From contig NZ_CP007770.1 of the NCBI RefSeq assembly GCF_000816185.1, positions 682,001-746,000 on the forward strand: a stretch of 64,000 bases of DNA, in the 5' to 3' direction. This DNA comes from Campylobacter insulaenigrae NCTC 12927. GTDB taxonomy: Bacteria; Campylobacterota; Campylobacteria; Campylobacterales; Campylobacteraceae. The notes under the pieces were generated by a model. The model saw only the letters and a list, made by a program, of their open reading frames with translations, did no database searches and was not told where the DNA came from. Below are positions 48,691 through 57,266 of this stretch, in pieces. Within the stretch, counting starts at the first letter, position 1. Each line of letters starts with the position of its first letter. The position numbers and the translations under genes are program-made.

Positions 48691-49350
48691 CTAAAAATGC
48701 TTGAGAAAAACTTCTCTTTCTTTATAATCAGGCATTAGATTATACAAAAAACTATAAAATTCTTTTTGATGGTGAGGATAAATTAAATGAGTAAGTTCAT
48801 GCAATATCACATATTCTATAGTCTTTATGGGTTTTTGCATAAGTTTTAAATTTAAATTAATATAGGCTTTTTTGTGATTACAAGATCCCCATCTTGAAAT
48901 CATATTTTTTATGCTGATTTTTTGCACTTTTTTCTCAAAAGCAAATTGCCACTTATTAATTAAAAATTCAAAAATTATTTTTGCACTTTTTTTCTTAAAA
49001 TCCTCAAGAGTTTTAGTATCTTTTGTAAAAATTTTTGAATTTTTGATACAAGTTTTAAGATTTTTTTCATTATAAATTACCATATATTTTTGACCTAAAA
49101 AATATATTTCATTAGGATTTAAAATTATGTTTTGAGACGAAATTGCTTTGTATTTAATTCTAATCCAAGATTCATTTTTTTTCAAAAAACTAAATACATC
49201 GATATTTTCATAATGCAAAGGTACTGTGAGCTTAAGATTTAATTTTTTATCAATTTTTAATCTTAAATACTTGACTTTTTTCTTTTCAAATTGAATATTG
49301 AATTCTTTAAATTTTAACAAGCCTTTTATACTAAAATTTTGCTTTGCCAT
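48691..49350 (-). CDS. YgjP/DUF45-type zinc metallopeptidase
   Basis: 219 residues. The motif VILHELTHLIYPHHQKEFY holds the HExxH zinc site, and RWGSCNHKKAYINLNLKLM is the second family signature (WGSC). No signal peptide, so a cytoplasmic protease; the substrate is unknown. Its start overlaps the MATE gene end by 25 bases. Confidence 0.9.
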   Translation of the reverse strand: MAKQNFSIKGLLKFKEFNIQFEKKKVKYLRLKIDKKLNLKLTVPLHYENIDVFSFLKKNESWIRIKYKAISSQNIILNPNEIYFLGQKYMVIYNEKNLKTCIKNSKIFTKDTKTLEDFKKKSAKIIFEFLINKWQFAFEKKVQKISIKNMISRWGSCNHKKAYINLNLKLMQKPIKTIEYVILHELTHLIYPHHQKEFYSFLYNLMPDYKEREVFLKHF

Positions 49351-50642
49351 TTTTTACTTTTCCATCTATACGAATTTACAATTCCTCTTAAAAATTCATC
49401 CGCACAAAATCCTATCCACACACCTAAAATTCCAAATCCAGCATAAAAACACAATACATAACCAACAGGTAAAGAAACTCCAAGCATAAATACTATTCCA
49501 CTTAAAAAAGGAAACCTAGCATCTCCAGTAGCTCTTAAGGAATTTACCATAACTATATTAAAAGTTCTAGAAATTTCCAAAAATATAGAAAGTGTAAAAA
49601 GCGGTGCCATAAGTTCTTTTAGAGTGTCTTCTAATTTAACTACTGACATGGTAAAATCTTGTAAAATAAAATTTAATAAAGCCACCAAAGCACTTGCTAT
49701 AACGCTAAAATATAATGCTATCCAAGTATGCTTATATGCGATATTTAAATATCTAGCACCCACTAATTTACCTATAATAATTTCATTAGCCACGCTAATT
49801 GCTTGTCCTACTAACATAATTAACAAAGATATTTGAAAATAAATTGTTTGAACACTTAAATTTTCTTTACCTAAACTTGCTACAAAAGCAAATGCTATAG
49901 TGTATTGTATAAACCAAACTAAATGCTCTCCAGCTGCAAATCCCCCTATGCTAAAAATTTTTTTCAAAACTACTTTTTCTAGTTTTATCATTTCTCTAAA
50001 CTTTAAATGAATTTTGAGTTTAAATGAAAATATACAAATTAACATCACAAAGGCAACAACACGACCAAATATATTAACAAGCCCTATTCCAAAAAGCTCC
50101 AGTTTGGTAAAATGCAAAACATAATAATTTCCTAAAAAAATTACTATATTCATAAATAAAGTTACAAACATAACCCAATAAGCCATATTATAAACTCGTA
50201 TAATTGCAGCTAATACTATACCAATGGCATCAAAAAACAAACAAATTGCCAGCATTTGCAAATAAATTTGACTATCTTTTAGTAGCTCATGAGGAATTTG
50301 CAAAAGATCTAGTAAAAGTTCACCATGCCATAAAATTAAAATGCCACATATTAAACCCACTAAAGTATTTAAAAATAAGCTTTGATGAATTGTTTTTAAA
50401 GCTAAAACATAATTTTTAGCTCCTAAAGCTTGAGCTATAACAACACTACAACCTACACTTAAAAAACTAAAAATTATAATAAACAAATCTGCTACTTGAT
50501 TACCAGCACCCATAGCTCCAACCAAAAAATTAGAATATTGAGAAACCATTATAGTGTTAATAATCAAAGAAAAATATCTTAAAAACATTTCAAGCAATAT
50601 AGGCATGCTAAGATGCTTGAGTGAAAGTTGCTTTGAGGCCAT
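49326..50642 (-). CDS. MATE-family multidrug efflux protein
   Basis: 438 residues with about 12 membrane segments in two MatE repeats (e.g. MVSQYSNFLVGAMGAGNQVADLFIIIFSF, LLIMLVGQAISVANEIIIG). A Na+- or H+-driven exporter of the DinF/NorM superfamily; substrate unknown. It ends in a basic tail (SYRWKSKKWQSK) that overlaps the peptidase gene. In C. jejuni the equivalent (Cj0619) is also next to DUF2920 genes. Confidence 0.9.
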   Translation of the reverse strand: MASKQLSLKHLSMPILLEMFLRYFSLIINTIMVSQYSNFLVGAMGAGNQVADLFIIIFSFLSVGCSVVIAQALGAKNYVLALKTIHQSLFLNTLVGLICGILILWHGELLLDLLQIPHELLKDSQIYLQMLAICLFFDAIGIVLAAIIRVYNMAYWVMFVTLFMNIVIFLGNYYVLHFTKLELFGIGLVNIFGRVVAFVMLICIFSFKLKIHLKFREMIKLEKVVLKKIFSIGGFAAGEHLVWFIQYTIAFAFVASLGKENLSVQTIYFQISLLIMLVGQAISVANEIIIGKLVGARYLNIAYKHTWIALYFSVIASALVALLNFILQDFTMSVVKLEDTLKELMAPLFTLSIFLEISRTFNIVMVNSLRATGDARFPFLSGIVFMLGVSLPVGYVLCFYAGFGILGVWIGFCADEFLRGIVNSYRWKSKKWQSKILV

Positions 50643-50708
50643 AATTACTCTTTTTTAGAAAAAATAAGATGACAATTTTAAAATAAAAATACTTTCTTTA
50701 AGTTAAAA

Positions 50709-51947
50709 TTATATTTCATTGACCTCTAAAAGTATTTTGTCATCTTTTTCTTTAAAAGTATAAATTAAATCATCACTTTTATAAGAAATTTCTTTTTTAC
50801 AAGTTTTATCTTTAACTTTTTCTTTTAAGATATCTGGTAAATGCTTTTTAATGAGTAATTTCATGGGAATACCCATACCATGTTCTAGATTTTTAATAAA
50901 TTTTCCATCAACTTCATTTTGATTCATAATTTTAGTAAATTCTATATCAAATCCTAATTCTTTTAAATAATTATACATTTGCTCTTTATCTTGTAAAGGT
51001 ACAAACTGATCAAAGTTAGAATGATAAGAAATATATTTTGGTTTAGGATATAAACTTTGAGTTTTTAAGTGTTCCTTATTTAAAATTTCTCTTATAAGTT
51101 TTCTTGCTGGTGAAAAATATCTCGGAGATTGTTTATTGGAAGTCCAATGAGTTTTATCATTAACAGCTAGACTGATATTTTTAAATATTTGAGTGGTTCC
51201 AACACAATGGTATGTAGTATAGTCAATTTCTTTACCAAAACCTATTAAACGCCACAATTCATTAAGAGTTGATTGTGAAGAATTATCAATAATACAATCA
51301 ATATTCCAAGGAGCTATTTTTGCACATAAATTTGCTAAATAACCTCCATGAGAAGCTCCAATTAAAATATTCTTCATACCCCCCCCCATAATCTTAAAAG
51401 GTGGATTTTTATTAATATATAAAAGAGCATTTAATATATCTGTTGCTTGCATGATTCCAAAATTTTGATATTCGTTTTTTGCAGGTTTAAATCCCAGACT
51501 TAAACACATCCTATAATGTTCATCAAAATATTGTTCTTTTTTTAGTTTTTCTATCAGCTTATTAACAATATCCGCAACATCATAAAATTCATCATATGTA
51601 TTGATATTTTGAATATCTATAGGAAGATTAAATCCTATAGCTTCTAAACTTGTTTTTAAAATTAATTTATCTATCTCATCTATATAAAATTCTGCCCCAG
51701 TTTTTAAACGATTTCCTATACAATGATAATTTACATTTAAAACTGCAACATCAAAATTTTTAGAACAAAACTCGCTAAGATATAAATCATCGTTAATATC
51801 ATCGCCTAAACCATTTACAAGACAAATTATAGCTTTTATTTCTTTTTCATCATCATAAGTTAATCTAAATTCAAGTTTACTTTCTCTTTTTATATTAAGT
51901 TCTACATCATCACAAGAATCTATGAAATAAGTTTTATTGATTAACAC
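50709..51947 (-). CDS. DUF2920 (617-family) alpha/beta-hydrolase-like protein, copy 1, phase-variable
   Basis: 412 residues. Hydrolase features: nucleophile elbow GASHGGY (Ser199), acid in SNFDQFVP, and His in LEHGMGI. The first 30 residues equal those of copies 2-4; the rest has diverged (NGLGDDIN instead of IGG..., ICLVN). Starts with GTG, 9 bases behind the copy 2 stop. A G9 run in the coding strand (51379-51387) encodes the glycines of IMGGGMK, about 9 residues before the nucleophile; at nine bases the gene is in frame (ON). The substrate is unknown; relatives lie in flagellin glycosylation regions. Confidence 0.87.
   Translation of the reverse strand: MLINKTYFIDSCDDVELNIKRESKLEFRLTYDDEKEIKAIICLVNGLGDDINDDLYLSEFCSKNFDVAVLNVNYHCIGNRLKTGAEFYIDEIDKLILKTSLEAIGFNLPIDIQNINTYDEFYDVADIVNKLIEKLKKEQYFDEHYRMCLSLGFKPAKNEYQNFGIMQATDILNALLYINKNPPFKIMGGGMKNILIGASHGGYLANLCAKIAPWNIDCIIDNSSQSTLNELWRLIGFGKEIDYTTYHCVGTTQIFKNISLAVNDKTHWTSNKQSPRYFSPARKLIREILNKEHLKTQSLYPKPKYISYHSNFDQFVPLQDKEQMYNYLKELGFDIEFTKIMNQNEVDGKFIKNLEHGMGIPMKLLIKKHLPDILKEKVKDKTCKKEISYKSDDLIYTFKEKDDKILLEVNEI
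51379..51387 (-). repeat. Poly-C/G tract (9) in DUF2920 copy 1
   Basis: Nine C on the plus strand, i.e. G9 in the coding strand. In an AT-rich genome such tracts are contingency sites in Campylobacter: a gain or loss of one base shifts the frame at residue ~190 and removes the catalytic half. Confidence 0.9.
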
Positions 51948-51956
51948 TATTTTCCT

Positions 51957-53177
51957 TTAATTTAATTCTAAAACAAATTTATCATCTTTATCTTTAAAAG
52001 TAAAAACTTTATCTTTACAAGGATAAGAAATGCTATTTTCTCTTATATTAAATTCTTTACCTTTTAATTTTTCTAACATATTTGGCAATTCTTTATTGAA
52101 TAATGCTTTATCAGAGATTCCACATCCATGTTCTAAATCTTTAATGTATTTACCATCTATGTCTTTTTCTTCTATTAAATGAAAATCTACTTCATAATTT
52201 AATGCTTTTAGTATTTCTACCATAGAAATTTTGTAATCAGCTGGCGTAGCGGGATCTTTTTTAGAATGATAACTTATATAAACTATATCTTTATTTTTTT
52301 GAGCTTGTAATATTAAATGAGTTTGATTTAATAAAGCTCTTATTAGATAATTTTCATCTGCAAAATAATAAGGAGAGTTTGGGTTTTTTCTTTGCCAATA
52401 GGTTTCCACATAGCAATAAACTCTGCTATTTAACTCATCGTGATTTAGTATAGCATCCCCTTCATTTAAATCTCTACCAATTATATATTTTAACGGCGGT
52501 AAAGCAGCACCTGAATTATCTATAACTCCATCAACATACCAAGGAGCTATCTTTGCACACATTAAAGCTAAATAACCTCCATAAGACCCCCCCCCGTAAA
52601 TTTTAGGTAGAGTGTTAAATTGAGGATATTTATTTAAAATATCTTTTAAAGCATTAATATGATCAATTGCTGCCATTATGCCAAAATTTTGATATTCGTT
52701 ATTTGGTGGGACAAAAGTGCAAGATAAATCAATTTTATAATTTGTTTCTAATAATTTGTTATCTTTAAGTAGGGTCAATTTTTTATCAAGTATTTGATAA
52801 TATTTTTCTATATTTATAGTATTGTCTAAAATCTCAAAATCTATTTCAAAATCCTTAAAAGCTTTTTCAAATTTTCTAATATCATCTAGCAAAAATGTCA
52901 TCTCAGCACTATATCTTTCTACATCACTTTTTCTTTGACAAAAACAATGATAAAATACATTAATAGTCACGACATCAAATTTCTTAGCTATAAATTTTCT
53001 ATAACTATCTAAAAAATGTATATTAGCATTTGCACCATATCCACCTATTACAAATACCACAGCTTTCATCTCTTTTTCATCATCATAAGTTATTCTATAT
53101 TCAAGTTTACTTTCTCTTTTTATATTAAGTTCTACATCATCACAAGAATCTATGAAATAAGTTTTATTGATTAACAC
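51957..53177 (-). CDS. DUF2920 (617-family) alpha/beta-hydrolase-like protein, copy 2, phase-variable
   Basis: 406 residues. Elbow GGGSYGGY with Ser198, acid in SKKDPATP, His in LEHGCGI. A G9 tract (52587-52595) directly precedes the Ser codon, so any slip cuts the protein just before its nucleophile. N-terminal 46 residues equal copies 3 and 4; the middle (~60-150) differs, as does ~225-260. GTG start; the ribosome site AAAGGAAAA overlaps the stop of copy 3, so translation is probably coupled. ON as sequenced. Confidence 0.88.
   Translation of the reverse strand: MLINKTYFIDSCDDVELNIKRESKLEYRITYDDEKEMKAVVFVIGGYGANANIHFLDSYRKFIAKKFDVVTINVFYHCFCQRKSDVERYSAEMTFLLDDIRKFEKAFKDFEIDFEILDNTINIEKYYQILDKKLTLLKDNKLLETNYKIDLSCTFVPPNNEYQNFGIMAAIDHINALKDILNKYPQFNTLPKIYGGGSYGGYLALMCAKIAPWYVDGVIDNSGAALPPLKYIIGRDLNEGDAILNHDELNSRVYCYVETYWQRKNPNSPYYFADENYLIRALLNQTHLILQAQKNKDIVYISYHSKKDPATPADYKISMVEILKALNYEVDFHLIEEKDIDGKYIKDLEHGCGISDKALFNKELPNMLEKLKGKEFNIRENSISYPCKDKVFTFKDKDDKFVLELN
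52587..52595 (-). repeat. Poly-C/G tract (9) in DUF2920 copy 2
   Basis: Nine C on the plus strand; as G9 it encodes the three glycines of the nucleophile elbow GGGSYGG. Frameshift switch as in copy 1. Confidence 0.9.
53041..53168 (-). repeat. Shared 5' block of DUF2920 copy 2
   Basis: About 128 bases, identical to 54238-54365 (copy 3) and 59405-59532 (copy 4), covering codons 3-46. All copies lie in the same orientation, so they are direct repeats available for homologous recombination. Confidence 0.8.
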
Positions 53178-53186
53178 TATTTTCCT

Positions 53187-54374
53187 TTAATTTAATTCTA
53201 AAACAAATTTATCATCTTTATCTTTACAAGGATAAGAAATACTATCTTCTCTTATACTAAATTCTTTACCTTTTAATTTTTCTAACATGTTTGGCAATTC
53301 TTTATTGAATAATGCTTTATCACTCATTCTAAGGCCATGCTCTAAACTTTTAATAAATCTGCCATCTATATCTTTTTCATCTTTTATCAAGTGTAAAGTG
53401 GTATTAAATCCTAAGTGCTTACAAGCATCAATTAAATCTATTTTATTTTGCACAGGAGCACCTTGATCTTCACAACTATGATAACTAACAATTATAGTTT
53501 TATTATTCATTTTACTTTGTTCGTATAAATGTTTAGAATTTAAAATAGCTCGGATTAAATAATTTTCCTTACCAAAAAAATATAAAGAATTTTCATTACT
53601 AGTCCAATATCTTTTAACATAACAAATCAATTCATAATTTACATTTTTAAAAATAAATTCACCCGCGTTCATATCTCTACCGATAATATGTGGTAAATGA
53701 GGTAAAACCACACCTGAATTATCTATAACTCCATCAACATACCAAGGAGCTATCTTTGCACACATTAAAGCTAAATAACCTCCATAAGACCCCCCCCCGT
53801 AAATTTTAGGTAGAGTTTTAAATTGAGGATATTTATTTAAAATATCTTTTAAAGCATTAATATGATCAATTGCTGCCATTATGCCATAGTTTTGATATTC
53901 ATTATTTGGTGGAATAATACCACAAGATAAAATAGCTTTTTGATCAATATCGATTAAGCCTTTATCTTTTAAAACCTTAACATTTTCATTTATATAGCTT
54001 ATTAAATCTAAAAAATTATTTTCATTAGCTTTTATATTGATACTTAAAGCATTCAATATCCTTTGTATATTAGATAAATCTTCTTGATTTGGTATCATCG
54101 AGGGATTATATTTTTCATTTATACTTTCTCTAGCACAAAAACAATGATAAAAAACATTCACAACTATCACATCAAATTTTTTACATAAAAATTTTCTATC
54201 AAAATCTAAAAAAGATATATTAGAATTTACTCCAAAACCACCTATTACAAATACCACAGCTTTCATCTCTTTTTCATCATCATAAGTTATTCTATATTCA
54301 AGTTTACTTTCTCTTTTTATATTAAGTTCTACATCATCACAAGAATCTATGAAATAAGTTTTATTTATAAGCAT
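53187..54374 (-). CDS. DUF2920 (617-family) alpha/beta-hydrolase-like protein, copy 3, phase-variable
   Basis: 395 residues. Elbow GGGSYGGY (Ser196), His in LEHGLRM (the copy 2/4 CGI is changed), acid probably in SCEDQGAP. G9 tract at 53790-53798. First gene of the copy 3-2-1 unit; ATG start. Relative to copy 2 the C-terminus lacks seven residues (VFTFKDK), a 21-base deletion between TTTATCTTT direct repeats. The middle third has its own sequence. ON as sequenced. Confidence 0.88.
   Translation of the reverse strand: MLINKTYFIDSCDDVELNIKRESKLEYRITYDDEKEMKAVVFVIGGFGVNSNISFLDFDRKFLCKKFDVIVVNVFYHCFCARESINEKYNPSMIPNQEDLSNIQRILNALSINIKANENNFLDLISYINENVKVLKDKGLIDIDQKAILSCGIIPPNNEYQNYGIMAAIDHINALKDILNKYPQFKTLPKIYGGGSYGGYLALMCAKIAPWYVDGVIDNSGVVLPHLPHIIGRDMNAGEFIFKNVNYELICYVKRYWTSNENSLYFFGKENYLIRAILNSKHLYEQSKMNNKTIIVSYHSCEDQGAPVQNKIDLIDACKHLGFNTTLHLIKDEKDIDGRFIKSLEHGLRMSDKALFNKELPNMLEKLKGKEFSIREDSISYPCKDKDDKFVLELN
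53790..53798 (-). repeat. Poly-C/G tract (9) in DUF2920 copy 3
   Basis: Nine C on the plus strand, encoding the elbow glycines directly before Ser196. The bases around it match the copy 2 tract region almost exactly, which suggests gene conversion between copies. Confidence 0.9.
54238..54374 (-). repeat. Shared 5' block of DUF2920 copy 3
   Basis: Identical to copy 4 (59405-59541) from the CCACC of codon 46 through the ATG, about 137 bases, and to copy 2 except for the last few bases, where copy 2 has a GTG start. Recombination between the copy 3 and copy 4 blocks would delete the adenylation-carrier cassette that lies between them. Confidence 0.8.
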
Positions 54375-54431
54375 TATATTTTCCTAGAAAATTTATCTTA
54401 TAATATCATAAATATTCTCAAAGGCTAAAAA

Positions 54432-55919
54432 ATGATTACTAATGTATGTGACTTTTTAGAAAAAAGTGTTAGTAAATATCCAGATAAAAAATTATTTGTT
54501 GAATTTAATGGCAATCATATAACTTACAAAGAATTTGACCAAATTACAAAAAAACTAGCTAGTGCCATAATAGAAAAAAATATATATAAAAATCCTATTT
54601 TAATAATACTTCCAAAAGGAATTAATGCTTTAATATCATTTTTTTCTGTTGTAAGAAGTGGAAATTTTTATACTATAATAGATGAAAAGACTCCACTAGA
54701 AAGAATTGAAAAAATAATTTCAGTTTTAAAACCTAAACTTTTAATCACTTCAAAAGATTTAAATTGTGATTTAGAGCTAGAAACATTATTTATAGATGAA
54801 TTTGACGATGATAAAATAAATACCAAAGAATTAGAAAATATTAAAAATAAACACATAGATACAAATTTGCTTTATGTATTATTTACAAGTGGAAGCACAG
54901 GAGTGCCTAAAGGTGTTTCTATATCTCACAAAAGTGTTGTTGACTATGCTTTTTGGATTTGTGAAACTTTTAATATTGATGATAAAGAAATTATAGCAAA
55001 TCAAGCACCGTTGTATTTTGATAATAGTGTATTAGATATTTTCAGCACTATTAAAACAGGAGCGACACTACATTTACTTCCAAATCATTTATTTGCTTTT
55101 CCTAAAAAAATATTAGCTTATTTAGAGCAAGAAAAAGTTAGCACTATTTTTTGGGTTCCTTCGGTTTTAATATATTTTGCAAATACAAATGCTCTACATG
55201 ATACAAATTTAAAATTAAACAAAATTTTATTTTGTGGCGAACTTATGCCAAATAAACAATTAAACATATGGCGGACTTATTTACCACAAGCACTTTTTGC
55301 AAATTTATATGGACCTACTGAAATTACTGACGTATGTTCTTATTATATAATAAATAGACAATTTAAAGATGAAGAGCTTTTACCTATAGGTAAAGCTTGT
55401 AAAAACACAGAGCTTTTAGTTTTTGATGAGAACTTAAATTTGATTAAAGAAAATCAAATAAATATCAAAGGGGAACTTTACATAAGAGGAACTTGTCTTT
55501 CTTTAGGTTATTACAACGATAAAGAAAAAACAAAACAAGCTTTTATACAAAATCCATTGCATAATAATTATTTAGATTTATTATACAAAAGTGGAGATAT
55601 AGTAGCTTATAATGAATTTGGTGAGCTTATATGCTATGGCAGAATAGATAGTCAAATAAAATACATGGGTCATCGCATAGAACTTGGAGAAATAGAAGCT
55701 ATTATCAATTCTCATAATGAGGTAAAAAACAATGCTTGTATATTTAATGATGAAATAATCTGCTTTTACGAGAGTAATCAAGAAATAGATTTTAAATTCT
55801 TTTTAAAAGAGAAATTACCATCTTATATGATTCCTAAGAAATTCATTATAGTTGATAATTTTCAACTCAATCAAAATGGAAAAATAGATAGAAAGGTTTT
55901 ACAAAAACTTAGCAAATGA
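54432..55919 (+). CDS. Stand-alone adenylation enzyme, amino-acid type (DltA-like, Cj1307-like)
   Basis: ANL-superfamily enzyme, 495 residues. A3 LFTSGSTGVPKGVS; A4 region LYFDNSVLDIF with the Asp that in amino-acid adenylating domains binds the substrate amino group; A5 NLYGPTEITD; A7 YKSGDIV; A8 GRIDSQIKYMGHRIELGE; A10 NGKIDRKVL with the catalytic Lys. Length and the FDxSVxDI segment resemble D-alanine ligase DltA. It should load an amino acid onto the carrier at 57030. ATGA overlap with the decayed gene behind it. The amino acid and acceptor are unknown. Divergent from copy 3 with a 57-base gap. Confidence 0.88.
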   Translation: MITNVCDFLEKSVSKYPDKKLFVEFNGNHITYKEFDQITKKLASAIIEKNIYKNPILIILPKGINALISFFSVVRSGNFYTIIDEKTPLERIEKIISVLKPKLLITSKDLNCDLELETLFIDEFDDDKINTKELENIKNKHIDTNLLYVLFTSGSTGVPKGVSISHKSVVDYAFWICETFNIDDKEIIANQAPLYFDNSVLDIFSTIKTGATLHLLPNHLFAFPKKILAYLEQEKVSTIFWVPSVLIYFANTNALHDTNLKLNKILFCGELMPNKQLNIWRTYLPQALFANLYGPTEITDVCSYYIINRQFKDEELLPIGKACKNTELLVFDENLNLIKENQINIKGELYIRGTCLSLGYYNDKEKTKQAFIQNPLHNNYLDLLYKSGDIVAYNEFGELICYGRIDSQIKYMGHRIELGEIEAIINSHNEVKNNACIFNDEIICFYESNQEIDFKFFLKEKLPSYMIPKKFIIVDNFQLNQNGKIDRKVLQKLSK

Positions 55920-57003
55920 AAATAATAATAATGTATCATTATGTTAGAAATTCTTCAAACAAATTACCATATTTTAGATATTTATCTTTGGAAAATTTTA
56001 AAAAACAACTAGATTTTCTAGAAGATAAATTTAGGATGAATCATGAAATAAGATTTTATAAAGATAATGAATATGAACTTTTAAAAAATTATATAAAAAC
56101 TCAATGGAAGCAAGATCATATTTTTGTAAAATCAAAAACTGTATTGGATTTTCAGCATTTTGATACAAATCATCAAAGATATAATTTTTTAGTAGCTTAT
56201 AATACAAATACTAAAGAATTTGATGGAATTTTAGGTTTTATATTGCAAAGTCAATATGATATAAATTTTAAAGATATTAATGTTTGGACTTCCTTGTGGA
56301 GTGCCAAAAAACAATATCCATCTTTAGGTTTAAAACTTTACAAACATTTAGTAGATGTTTTAAATATAAAACATACTTCATCTACTGGAATATCAGAATT
56401 CTCACAAAAAATTGTATCTTTATTTGGATATAACAAAAATAGATAAACTATATAATTTTTATATAAAAAATGATAAAAAGAAAAATTTTGAACTTGCTAA
56501 TTTTAGTAATAATATAAATAAATACAAAAAAATAATTCTATAAATATAAAAAACTTACCATCGGTGAACTTAAAAAAAGCAAACTTAAATTTATATTTTT
56601 TCCTAAGAAAGCTTAAGTTATTTTATAAATCGATAATTGAGGCATCCTATATATAAATATGAGGCTTTTGGGGTATTTAAAAATGAAGAATAAAAGCAGT
56701 ATTTTTACTAGAACTATCAAACATAATAAATCAAAATGCATGCTATTTGTATTATGAATTTCAAAGTTTATTAAATAAAAAAATTGTAAATTTGTAAGCT
56801 TGATTTGCTACATACCCAATAAGCATTTTTTTATTAATATGGGACTAATTTAAAAACTAAAAAAGAGATAATACCTGTATATTACGAACTTTTTATTAAA
56901 GAAAATATTGATATTTATTTCGCCATTAAAAAGTAAAAATAAAAACTACGCCATTTTCAAAGGAGATAGCGATCAAGACAGAGTAAATCAATTAAATTTT
57001 TGA
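55916..57003 (+). pseudogene. Decayed fused gene: polysaccharide-deacetylase start joined to an acyltransferase-like protein
   Basis: The open part (55916-56446, 176 codons) begins like a polysaccharide deacetylase (MYHYVRNSSNKLPYFRYLS, to about residue 39) and at 56036 (ATG, probably the former start of a second gene) changes to an N-acyltransferase-like protein (EIRFYKDNEYELLKNYIKTQ). After the stop, further pieces continue in other frames: DKLYNFYIKNDKKKNFEL (56442-56540), RHPIYKYEAFGVFKNEE (about 56640-56690), KEIIPVYYELFIKENIDIYF (about 56864-56930), and NYAIFKGDSDQDRVNQLNF ending at 57003. At least five frameshifts or stops. The acyltransferase label is tentative; a GNAT/FemAB-like fold is my guess. 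Confidence 0.75.
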
Positions 57004-57009
57004 TATAAT
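57001..57009 (+). promoter_or_regulatory. Extended -10 promoter of the carrier-protein gene
   Basis: TTTTTGATATAAT ends at 57009: TATAAT (57004-57009) with the TG-type extension and T-rich lead. The start would be near 57016, and AAAGGAG follows before ATG 57030. The carrier can thus be transcribed despite decay of the gene in front of it. Confidence 0.65.
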
Positions 57010-57029
57010 AACAATTTAAAGGAGTTGGT

Positions 57030-57266
57030 ATGCAAATAAATTTAAAAGACGTTCAACAATTTTTCTTGAATATAGAAAGAGCAGATGTAGATGAAAACAC
57101 TCAAAATTTAGTAAGCGAAGATATAATTGATAGTATAGATATCATGGCTTTAGTAGCAGAGATAGAAAAATTTTGCGGGGCACCACTTAAAGCCGAATTC
57201 ATCAATCCTGAAAATTTCGAAAATTTCGAAAATATTAAGAATATGCTCCTAAAAGCATATAATTAA
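57030..57266 (+). CDS. Acyl/peptidyl carrier protein (DltC-like size, Cj1308-like)
   Basis: 78 residues, acidic, four-helix carrier fold expected. IIDSIDIMALVAEIE holds Ser35, the 4'-phosphopantetheine site (DSx motif). Strong ribosome site AAAGGAG. Probable partner of the adenylation enzyme at 54432-55919: together they form a DltA/DltC-like pair that would activate and hold an amino acid as a thioester. The C-terminus has a small duplicated ENFENFEN stretch. The stop abuts the stop of the convergent sulfotransferase-like gene. Confidence 0.88.
   Translation: MQINLKDVQQFFLNIERADVDENTQNLVSEDIIDSIDIMALVAEIEKFCGAPLKAEFINPENFENFENIKNMLLKAYN

Noticed and set aside
56447-57003. Intergenic regulatory region of ~580 bases
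   Set aside because: Protein-like fragments continue through it in several frames, so it is better explained as decayed coding sequence; only the end holds a promoter for the carrier gene.
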